Source: Myxococcales bacterium
GTDB taxonomy: Bacteria > Myxococcota_A > Polyangia > Polyangiales > Ga0077539
Length of the DNA: 47,758 nucleotides
Direction of reading: 5' to 3'
NCBI GenBank assembly: GCA_030652255.1
Contig: JAUSAZ010000121.1
Span: 1 to 47,758, forward strand
Shown here one piece after another: positions 27,980 through 34,280 of the stretch. Position 1 is the first letter of the stretch; each line of letters begins with the position of its first letter. The notes beneath the pieces were generated by a model. It was not told where the DNA came from. It worked only from the letters and a program-made list of their open reading frames with translations, and made no database searches. The position numbers were made by a program, and so were the translations under genes.

Positions 27980-28162
27980 AGTATGCGCCCGCTGCGAAGC
28001 GAGCGGGAGAGGGTGGCCCGCCGCCCGTGCACCGCGAGCGCGTGCATCGCCGCCGAGACGCGCTCGGCGCGGGCGTCGTCAAGGACGAGGGCGATCGACG
28101 ACGAGCCAGAGCCAGAGAGGAAGGCCCCGAGAGCGTCCGCCGCGTGCGCCGCTGGCGAGCTC
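27980..28162 (-). pseudogene. C-terminal fragment of a GHMP kinase (homoserine-kinase-like)
   Basis: About 60 codons reading HAADALGAFLSGSGSSSIAL then VLDDARAERVSAAMHALAVH and GRRATLSRSL. G-A-F-L-S-G-S-G is the third GHMP kinase motif, and the following A-L-V plus helix is as in ThrB-type kinases. Nothing of the N-terminal ATP-binding motifs is present. No stop follows in frame; the end abuts the promoter of the gene at 27971. A dead fragment. Confidence 0.55.
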
Positions 28163-28186
28163 CCTGACGGCGACGGCGGAGGGGCC

Positions 28187-28501
28187 GGAGACACCGCGAA
28201 CTTCCCGGCTAGGCACGACTCCAACCGACTCCTGCTGGAGACGATCTTCCGCTGGCATCGGTCGGGCCGCGTACTGCCCGTCTGGAGCTGGCACCCGTCC
28301 GTCCACGCTGAGCCAGTCGACTTCCTCGGGACGTCCGACGGCAACCTTGTGGTCGAGGGGCAGCACTCGCACCGCCGCCAGCGCCTGCTCTGGAACCCCG
28401 AGCGATTCACCTTCGAGGTGGAAGGGCCGACCTTCCCGATCGACCAGGAGGACTTCCGCTGCAACCCGTCGCCGCACCCGCCCTACGTGGACCGGCGATG
28501 A
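28187..28501 (+). pseudogene. C-terminal fragment of the SH3-like lipoprotein family
   Basis: Reads SNRLLLETIFRWHRSGRVLP, then GNLVVEGQHSHRRQRLLWNP and ERFTFEVEGPTFPIDQEDF, ending DRR-stop. It aligns with the end of the protein at 34281-35447 (GRVTVEGELTHRRQSLRFDP, FALVIEGPSMPE, GGDFCRQPPER). No signal or SH3-like part is present, so it is a 5'-truncated paralogue with an intact 3' end. Confidence 0.6.
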
Positions 28502-28519
28502 GTCCTCGCCGCAGGGGCC

Positions 28520-29710
28520 TCATCGGAGCAGCGCGAACGCCCACGTCACCCCCAGCGGCGCGGTCGCGAGCAGGAGCGCGATGAGGGCCTTCGCTCCGCC
28601 GGCCGCGCGCTCGCGTCGGCGGGACCGAACCAGCCACGCGAGCGCGGCGACCGCAGCAAGCACCGCCGCCGGGAGCGCCCCGCGCTGAACGAGGCGCACG
28701 GTATCGAGGCTCGGGTCGGACCGGACCGCGCGCCCGCTGAAGCGGTGCAGGGCGGTCCGATGCACCAGCTGGATGATCGGCCAGGAGTGGGCGCTTCGCT
28801 CTCCGCGGACCGTCGAACGGTGCTGTGAGTCGCTCCCGTCGCAGACGACGAACCAGCGAGAGCGAGCGGGGTCTTCGTACAGGCTCACCCGCAGGCCCGC
28901 GTCGGCGTAGCTGAGACAGCGCGGGAGCACGGCACCCTCCGCCGGCAGACCGGGGCCTGTGATGGGGAGCGATGCGAAGCGCGAGGCCTGCGTGACCGGC
29001 CCGAGGGTGAAGGGGCCGAGCGCATACGAGCGGCGGAGGTCCGTCGGGGGGTCGCCCAGCCGCACCGACGAGGCCACGGGCAACCGGGCGATCTCGTCGG
29101 CCACGGCGCTCTCCGCGTCGCTGCTCATGCTCCAGTCGGTCTCGCCGATTGGCTCGACCAGGAGTTCGAGCGCGCCCGTGGTGGTCACCCCCGAGCGCGG
29201 CGGCCGCACGAGCGCGCCGGCGACCATCATGGCCGTCAGCGCGACGAAACTCCACGCGACCACCCGGGGCCAGCGGTCGCGCGGCGCCACCCGCACCACG
29301 AGGAACAGCACCGCACCCGAGACACCCCCGAGGCCCAGGAAGAGGCCCCAGGGAGCCGCTGCGGCGACACTCATGCCGTCGAGGTGGAGGCGAAAACGGA
29401 GTGCGGCCCACGCGACCGTGTAGATCCACGGCATGGCAGCCGCGACGACCGGCAGCGCCGCCGCGACGCCCGGTCCTGACGCGCCCGCCGCGGGCGCGCG
29501 ACCGACGGACGACAGACCGATGACCATCACGAGAGCGAGGCCAGCCGACCAGGCGACGCTGGACGGAAGGAGTCCGGTGGTGAGTCCGGCGTGGGCGGCG
29601 CCGACGAGGGCGACCACCGCACCACGAGCCGACGCCGAAAGTGGTCGCCCGTCGAGCGGCTCGTTCGGTCCATGGGCGCCGACGCGGTGTGGGTGCGGCT
29701 GAGGCTGCAA
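28520..29710 (-). CDS. Membrane protein with large extracytoplasmic loop
   Basis: 396 aa if the TTG at 29710 is used; the true start may be a GTG a few codons later. Four or five N-terminal membrane helices (AVVALVGAAHAGLTTGLLPS, SAGLALVMVIGLSSVG, LFLGLGGVSGAVLFLVVRV, WSFVALTAMMVAGALV). A roughly 170-residue outer domain follows, with MSSDAESAVADEIARLPVAS and RCLSYADAGLRVSLYED. Two C-terminal helices close it (LPAAVLAAVAALAWLV, ALIALLLATAPLGVTWAF). It resembles small-molecule or stress sensors in layout only. Divergent from the gene at 29860. Confidence 0.68.
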   Translation of the reverse strand: MQPQPHPHRVGAHGPNEPLDGRPLSASARGAVVALVGAAHAGLTTGLLPSSVAWSAGLALVMVIGLSSVGRAPAAGASGPGVAAALPVVAAAMPWIYTVAWAALRFRLHLDGMSVAAAAPWGLFLGLGGVSGAVLFLVVRVAPRDRWPRVVAWSFVALTAMMVAGALVRPPRSGVTTTGALELLVEPIGETDWSMSSDAESAVADEIARLPVASSVRLGDPPTDLRRSYALGPFTLGPVTQASRFASLPITGPGLPAEGAVLPRCLSYADAGLRVSLYEDPARSRWFVVCDGSDSQHRSTVRGERSAHSWPIIQLVHRTALHRFSGRAVRSDPSLDTVRLVQRGALPAAVLAAVAALAWLVRSRRRERAAGGAKALIALLLATAPLGVTWAFALLR

Positions 29711-29859
29711 GGTCGGTCACCGATTCGACACGACGAGGCGCTCGGCCGCAACGACACCTCGTTCGCGCGGTGAGGGCCCCTGGCTCGTTGGGGCTCCCAG
29801 CACTGGCCACTCCTCCGCGGCGTCTCTGTCGGCATTTCAGACCGCGCGGAGTAGAACCG

Positions 29860-30765
29860 ATGCGAGTCATGCGGCCCCGAGTGGTTCTTCTTCTGCTGCT
29901 CGTGGGCGCCGGGTGGTTTCGACCAACCGGCGCCGCGGCCCAGCAGGTCACGCCCGGTATCAGCGTGATACCCTGCGGTCGGGATCCGATCCGTCCATCC
30001 ACGTCGAGGCACCGCATCGGCCCGAGCGCTCCCGCAGTCGACCTGGACGGTGATGGCGTGCCCGAGCACCTCATCGCCGCTGGTCTGGGGACCGACACTC
30101 ACGCCGGCATTGCCCAATCTGCCCCCGCGCGTCGGTGGTTCGAGGTGGTGTCGGGACTACGGAGCGAGAGCATCTTCTTCTGGAGCGGCTCGATCCATCT
30201 CGGCACGCTCACCCTCGCGCTGGGCATCAAAGAGAATGGCTACGCCACGGGTGGGTCCATGGAGCGCATGCTCTACGAGCTCAGCGGGGGCCTCCTGCGG
30301 GTGGTCGGCGGCGTGTACGTCCAGGGCCACGAGCACGGGGTCCCGGGCGAATTCGACGTCGCGTTCGCCCCGCTGGTCGACGGACGGCTCGCGGTCTTCC
30401 GCCTCACGCAACACGCCGTGCTGTCGCGCGCGCCAGGCGCGCCGTGCTTCACGCTCGACGCGGGCGGCTGGATCGACACCGCGGGCCTGACCGCCCCGCT
30501 CGCGACCGCCGCGCCGTCCTCCGCCTGCGTCGCCCGGCCGGCGACGTCGTTTCACCTCCGGTCGGGCCCGGCCGTCGCGTCGGAGGGACCGCTCCTGCCC
30601 GCGGGGACGGCACTGGAGGTGCTCCAGCGGCACCCGCTCCGCCGCCGCGATGCCCGCCTCTACCGGGTGCGCCTGCCGGGGGGGACCGAGGGTTGGGTGT
30701 TCTTGCGCTCGAGCGAGATCAGCGGTGCGACGTGCCGGGTCAACTCGCTGCCCGTCTCCAGATGA
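29860..30765 (+). CDS. Secreted protein with FG-GAP-like and SH3-like parts
   Basis: 301 aa. Signal MRVMRPRVVLLLLLVGAGWF, cleaved near AAA-QQ. AVDLDGDGVPEHLIAAG is a calcium-loop/FG-GAP-like motif. The C-terminal 70 residues (ATSFHLRSGPAVASEGPLLP, AGTALEVLQRHPL, YRVRLPGGTEGWVFLRSSE) match a bacterial SH3 domain of the kind that binds cell-wall peptides. The lipoprotein at 34281 has the same two elements in reverse order. Probably periplasmic or surface-located. TAGAAC precedes the ATG by a few nt. Confidence 0.72.
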   Translation: MRVMRPRVVLLLLLVGAGWFRPTGAAAQQVTPGISVIPCGRDPIRPSTSRHRIGPSAPAVDLDGDGVPEHLIAAGLGTDTHAGIAQSAPARRWFEVVSGLRSESIFFWSGSIHLGTLTLALGIKENGYATGGSMERMLYELSGGLLRVVGGVYVQGHEHGVPGEFDVAFAPLVDGRLAVFRLTQHAVLSRAPGAPCFTLDAGGWIDTAGLTAPLATAAPSSACVARPATSFHLRSGPAVASEGPLLPAGTALEVLQRHPLRRRDARLYRVRLPGGTEGWVFLRSSEISGATCRVNSLPVSR

Positions 30766-30788
30766 AGGAACCGCCAGCGGAGAGGGTA

Positions 30789-30836
30789 TGCCGTGCGGCG
30801 CCGGCGGAGTGCCCGCGGCACCCGTTCGCGCGATGA
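30789..30836 (+). repeat. ECPRHP 3' end scar, copy 3
   Basis: Encodes CRAAPAECPRHPFAR then TGA, the C-terminal module of the CPRC family, just after the preceding gene. No N-terminal module or membrane part belongs to it. DNA is nearly identical to 32690-32734. Confidence 0.55.
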
Positions 30837-30889
30837 GGTAGGGGGTGGCGGCTCGCTGCTCCACCTCCACGTGCTCGGCTCGCCCGCCC

Positions 30890-30906
30890 AGAGGTACGCT
30901 CGCGCG
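30890..30906 (+). promoter_or_regulatory. Conserved 5' module promoter with a different gene
   Basis: TACGCT at 30895-30900, 6 nt before ATG 30907. The promoter matches the CPRC-family modules, but the first codons of the gene do not. Confidence 0.45.
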
Positions 30907-31116
30907 ATGGGCATCAGCGCCGTTCGATTCGGCGTCGTCGGCCCCTGTGCCTGGCAGGCGCGGCCGGGCACGCTGCTCGCCCTGCTGCCCGAGCCGGTGA
31001 ACTCGGACGTCTGCCTGCAGGCCGCTGGCTACGACACCTTCGCGGACGGCGACGAGGAGTGGGATGAGGACTTCAAGCGGCTCGTCGAGTCGCTGTTGGG
31101 CGATCTCACGCAGGGA
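30907..31116 (+). pseudogene. Truncated acidic protein gene, unknown
   Basis: Starts MGISAVRFGVVGPCAWQARP and continues GTLLALLPEPVNSDVCLQAA, then DGDEEWDEDFKRLVESLLGD. After a G6 run (31117-31122) the sense seems to pass to another frame that reads GGNLVLERRVAHPVRIGG and leads into the CPRC module at 31187. The visible part looks like a soluble, acidic protein; the family is not recognised. Probably a fragment left by recombination at the module. Confidence 0.45.
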
Positions 31117-31168
31117 GGGGGGCAACCTCGTGCTCGAGCGCCGCGTTGCTCACCCCGTGCGCATCGGC

Positions 31169-31186
31169 GGGCGTATGCTCACACCG
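31169..31186 (+). promoter_or_regulatory. Conserved 5' module promoter, copy 3
   Basis: TATGCT at 31174-31179, 7 nt before GTG 31187. Confidence 0.5.
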
Positions 31187-31543
31187 GTGAACCCGACGGG
31201 ATGCCCTCGATGCGCGACGGAGCGGCGGGCCCAATGGGTGCGGGTTGCGACGAACGTCCTGGTAGGTGTGACGCTCGCCGTCGTTGGCGTGTCGGCCTGC
31301 ACCCTGGGCGTGTGCGCCCGCGGCGGACTGACTCTGCCCGCGCTCGCGTACGCCGAAGCCTTCGCCCTCGGGGGCCTCTCGCTCTCGCGGCAAGCAGTGG
31401 GCGTCGTGGTCGCTCTCCTCGCCCTCTACCGCTACCTCGCCCATCGCGCCGCGGTGCCGCTCCCGCCACCCGCTCCCGACCCCCTGGCGACCTACCGCGG
31501 GAGTGCGTCAGTAGAGTGCCCGCGGCACCCGTTCGCTGGGTGA
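31187..31543 (+). CDS. CPRC...CPRHP small membrane protein (full length)
   Basis: 118 aa from GTG (an ATG 12 nt upstream is possible). N-terminus VNPTGCPRCATERR, two membrane segments (VLVGVTLAVVGVSACTLGV and QAVGVVVALLALYRYLA), a Pro-rich linker PLPPPAPDP, then LATYRGSASVECPRHPFAG. Both tails would be on the same side of the membrane, so CxxC and CxxH could form one four-ligand zinc site. The basic residues near both tails suggest the cytoplasmic side. Function unknown; no family recognised. Confidence 0.65.
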   Translation: MNPTGCPRCATERRAQWVRVATNVLVGVTLAVVGVSACTLGVCARGGLTLPALAYAEAFALGGLSLSRQAVGVVVALLALYRYLAHRAAVPLPPPAPDPLATYRGSASVECPRHPFAG

Positions 31544-31607
31544 CCAAGAGCGACCTCCGCCGTCCCGAATCGTGCTCCGGGGGCGCCGGGCTCGTTCTCG
31601 GCTGGGG

Positions 31608-32198
31608 TTACTCGAACTGGTTGTGGACCTCAGCCACAGGTCTTCGGATCTCACCGTCCGAGACGAAAGCCCTTAGGGAAAAGGTCGCGAGGACGCCATC
31701 GCCATCGAGGTCGCCGATCGCGGTCGCGGTGAAGCCCCGCATTGGGTCGGTCGTCTCCACGCGGTACTGGTAGCGGTGCGGCCCGCTGATCGTGAAGCCG
31801 AGGGCACGCCAACCAGGGTCCCGCATCCAGGTTGAGGTGGCGGCCGGATACCCGCCCGCCGTGGGCGCCGCTGAGGGGGTCGGCCTGGCGCTCACGAACT
31901 GCGCGACGTTGGTCTCGAACGACCAGTTGAAGTAGCGGATCTCGGCGTCGAAGATGCGTTGGAGGTTGGCCTCGGCCTCGGACGCGAGGTGCCTCCTGTA
32001 CAGATCGGGAACGACCGCGGCGATCGACGCCGCCGCGAGCGCAAGCACGATCCAGTGTAGCCCGAACAGCGAGCCGATCGCCCGCGGAGTCACCGCCTGC
32101 GATGGCGCTCCAACGACCGCTGACCCCTGCGCCGTAGCGCACCGGGCGCACTGCGGGTCGCCTGCCACGAGAATGGATCCGCAGCGGCTGCACACCAT
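31608..32198 (-). CDS. Zinc-ribbon, membrane-anchored pilin-like protein
   Basis: 196 aa. The N-terminus MVCSRCGSILVAGDPQCARC is a four-Cys zinc ribbon. A membrane helix follows at about residues 45-65 (HWIVLALAAASIAAVVPDLY), then a charged helix (ASEAEANLQRIFDAEIRYFN) and a beta-rich C-terminus with FTATAIGDLDGDGVLATFSL. That last motif is typical of type IV pilin-like proteins of Myxococcota. The canonical prepilin GFxxxE cleavage site is missing, replaced by the cytoplasmic zinc ribbon. GGAGG lies about 10 nt upstream. It may be a pseudopilin-derived membrane protein. Confidence 0.72.
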   Translation of the reverse strand: MVCSRCGSILVAGDPQCARCATAQGSAVVGAPSQAVTPRAIGSLFGLHWIVLALAAASIAAVVPDLYRRHLASEAEANLQRIFDAEIRYFNWSFETNVAQFVSARPTPSAAPTAGGYPAATSTWMRDPGWRALGFTISGPHRYQYRVETTDPMRGFTATAIGDLDGDGVLATFSLRAFVSDGEIRRPVAEVHNQFE

Positions 32199-32233
32199 CG
32201 ACCTGACCTCCGATGCTGGGATGAGATCGCCGG

Positions 32234-32313
32234 CCCGAGGGTCGCGTCAAGGCAGCGCGGTGTAAGGACGTCGGTCAGGGCTGCCCCCGCTCGACAGCCG
32301 TCAATCTACTGGT
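32234..32313. other. Short gap, nothing recognised
   Basis: Intergenic sequence between the minus-strand zinc-ribbon gene and a 5'-truncated plus-strand gene. It contains an in-frame TAA that limits the latter. Confidence 0.4.
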
Positions 32314-32622
32314 TCACCCCAGCTTCAGCGCTGGGTCGAGTCGCACGTCCTCCCCGCGTTCCGCCGCAGGCAGGCGTGCGTTGAGGAAGCGACGGGCCGA
32401 ATGGTCGATGTGATCAACCTGCACGTTCCGCATTGGGAGATCGCTGCGGTCGCGGTGGTCTCCCACCTCTACGCGACCTTCGGCTGGGCGATCGCCAGCA
32501 CGCCGCTTCCTCCCGACGTCCCCCGCGCGGCAGGCAACGTCCCCCTGTTCAACTACCACTGGGGCGTCCGCATCCAGCTTCCGCCCCCCGCGCTGTACGA
32601 CTCCTACCGCGCCGTTCGGTGA
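32314..32622 (+). pseudogene. C-terminal fragment of an unknown gene
   Basis: Open frame with natural-looking protein: SPQLQRWVESHVLPAFRRRQ, CVEEATGRMVDVINLHVPHW, EIAAVAVVSHLYATFGWAIA, then VPLFNYHWGVRIQLPPPALY, ending AVR-stop. An ATG at 32401 behind GAGGAAG could be used, but coding character starts earlier without a start codon. It is therefore probably a 5'-truncated gene. I do not recognise the family. Confidence 0.48.
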
Positions 32623-32671
32623 CCGTCGATGATCGCTGGACCCAACTCCCAGACATCGCTCGTCGGCTGCC

Positions 32672-32734
32672 GACCCGCTGGCGACCTACCGCGAGGCGCC
32701 GGCGGAGTGCCCGCGACACCCGTTCGCGCGGTGA
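32672..32734 (+). repeat. ECPRHP 3' end scar, copy 5
   Basis: Encodes DPLATYREAPAECPRHPFAR then TGA. Almost identical in DNA to the tail at 25146-25204. No N-terminal module belongs to it. Confidence 0.55.
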
Positions 32735-32791
32735 GGGCAGGGGCCTCGGGGAGCGATCGCAGGGGCCTTTGACTTTGGGGCGGGCGGACGA

Positions 32792-32813
32792 CTGGAAACG
32801 GTTTCCAGTGCCC
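32792..32813. repeat. Solo IS1-type terminal repeat within a palindrome
   Basis: ACGGTTTCCAGTGCCC at 32798-32813 is identical to part of the left terminal repeat of the IS1-type element at 39330. It overlaps a perfect palindrome CTGGAAACGGTTTCCAG (32792-32808). Probably an IS footprint. Confidence 0.5.
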
Positions 32814-32826
32814 GGTGCCCCGCGCT

Positions 32827-33596
32827 CTACGCGCGCTCCCGGCGGGCGAGGGCCCGCGCCGTGCGCCCCATCACCGAAGCCAGCGCGAGGGCGAAGGCGA
32901 CTCCACCCGCATACGCGAGCCCCCACGCCGGGGCCAGCACGAGAAGGGCGAAGTCCCACAGGGCCCTTGAGAGCGCGGGCGTGAAGGCGAACCCCAGCCA
33001 CGGCCAGACCGTGAGCGCGAGTACGACCCACCAGCCGACCAATGCTCCGAGCGCCTTCGGCGCCCAGGCGGGCGGCGTTTCACCCAACGACCGGAGGGCC
33101 GAGACCAGCGCGCGCACGAGCAGTCCCCCGCAGGCGGCGGTCAGGACGCCGGACAAGCGCAGCCATATCCCGAGGACGACCCAGATCGCCCTAAGGCCGA
33201 GGGGTTCGATTGCGAAGAGGGGCGACGCGAAGCACAGGGCGTAGAGGAGCAGCAGCCCCCCCACGAGGCCAGGCACGCGAACGCCTGCCGGGCGGGTCGC
33301 GCGGCGCCGGTGGAGGCCGGCGCACTCCCAAAGCGCCAGAGCCCGACGGCGAAGACGACGAAGGCCAGGAGATAGACGGCGCTGGACAGGTAGAACGCGA
33401 CGCGGCCGGCGCGGGCGGCGCGCTCCCCGACGAGGGACGCCAGGAGCATGAGCGCCCAGGCTGCGGTGTTGCCGTAGATCGCGCGGCGCATCCACCGGAG
33501 CCCCTGGGCCGCGCGCCGCCAGCCGGGCGACGGGGCCTCCGGGCGCGGCTCGAACGCCGACGGAACCGACGTGGCTTCGGGCTGCGGCGAGGGCAT
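32827..33596 (-). CDS. Multi-pass membrane protein, one frameshift
   Basis: About 256 aa across two frames. It starts MPSPQPEATSVPSAFEPRPE. Membrane helices: TAAWALMLLASLVG and VAFYLSSAVYLLAFVVFAVG in the first frame; GLVGGLLLLYALCFASPLF, AIWVVLGIWLRLSGVL, LVGWWVVLALTVWPWLGF and FALLVLAPAWGLAYAGGVAF in the second. The shift lies at about 33285-33310. No premature stop otherwise, so a single-base error or recent mutation. Start ATG 33596 with TACTCG 8 nt upstream and no Shine-Dalgarno. Function unknown. Confidence 0.62.
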
Positions 33597-33703
33597 GGCG
33601 CCGCCGAGTAGACCACGGCCCGGGGCTCGCGCGCTGCGGCGGGCGCGCTTCGCGGACGGAAGCGGAGCCGCCTCTCGGGGTCGATGGCGGCGCGCGCCTC
33701 ACC

Positions 33704-33721
33704 GGGCGTACGCTCGCGGCC
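33704..33721 (+). promoter_or_regulatory. Conserved 5' module promoter, copy 4
   Basis: TACGCT at 33709-33714, 7 nt before GTG 33722. Confidence 0.5.
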
Positions 33722-34006
33722 GTGGACACGACGGGCTGCCCTCGATGCGTGGCGGAGCGGCTGGCCGCAGTGACGGCCCTCCTCGCGATGGGAATCGCCA
33801 CCGTCTTGCTCATCGGCGTCGCCGTGCGGGAGGCACTGAGCAACACGGCACTGCTCGGCGTTGTTGTCGGCGCGGCCGCAGGGCTGCTGCTGTTGTGCCT
33901 CAACGTCCGCCTCACCCGCACCGCATCCACGCCACCCTCCGATCTGTCAGCGCCCTACCGCGCGAGCGGGCCGCTGGAGTGCCCGCACCACCCCGCCGCG
34001 CGGTGA
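33722..34006 (+). CDS. CPRC...CPHHP small membrane protein (full length)
   Basis: 94 aa from GTG. N-terminus VDTTGCPRCVAERL, membrane helices TALLAMGIATVLLIGVAV and LLGVVVGAAAGLLLLCLNV, then SAPYRASGPLECPHHPAAR. The layout is as at 31187: short tail with CxxC, hairpin of two helices, tail with CxxH. First 15 codons and promoter are nearly identical to the copy at 24466, while the helices are unrelated in sequence, so ends and middle evolve differently. Confidence 0.68.
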   Translation: MDTTGCPRCVAERLAAVTALLAMGIATVLLIGVAVREALSNTALLGVVVGAAAGLLLLCLNVRLTRTASTPPSDLSAPYRASGPLECPHHPAAR

Positions 34007-34022
34007 GGCCCATGGCACAACA

Positions 34023-34184
34023 TCACCCCGTCGCAGTGTCCCCGGCCTGGAGGTAGACCACCGCCCGCGCCCCGCCTCCGCCTCGAGGCGCGATCCCCTG
34101 CTCGGTCGCCGCGTCGATCAACGCGAGCCTCGCGGCGATGCACCCGTCGATCTGCTGGTCGCTCGTGCGGGTATCCGTCTCGCT
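34023..34184 (-). pseudogene. VVYLP 3' end, copy 3, with longer upstream part
   Basis: Reads SETDTRTSDQQIDGCIAARL, then ALIDAATEQGIAPRGGGG and ARAVVYLQAGDTATG-stop. It has no start codon before the upstream stop near 34185. Together with the scars at 25208 and 26641 it indicates a lost gene family that ended in a helical segment and VVYLP. Confidence 0.45.
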
Positions 34185-34280
34185 TCACCTCACGCTACCT
34201 ACCGCTCTTCACTCGAAGCCCGCCGTTCGCGGGCGCGCGCTGCGCTCACGAACGGCACGTCCGGTGCTCGGGACCGCACC

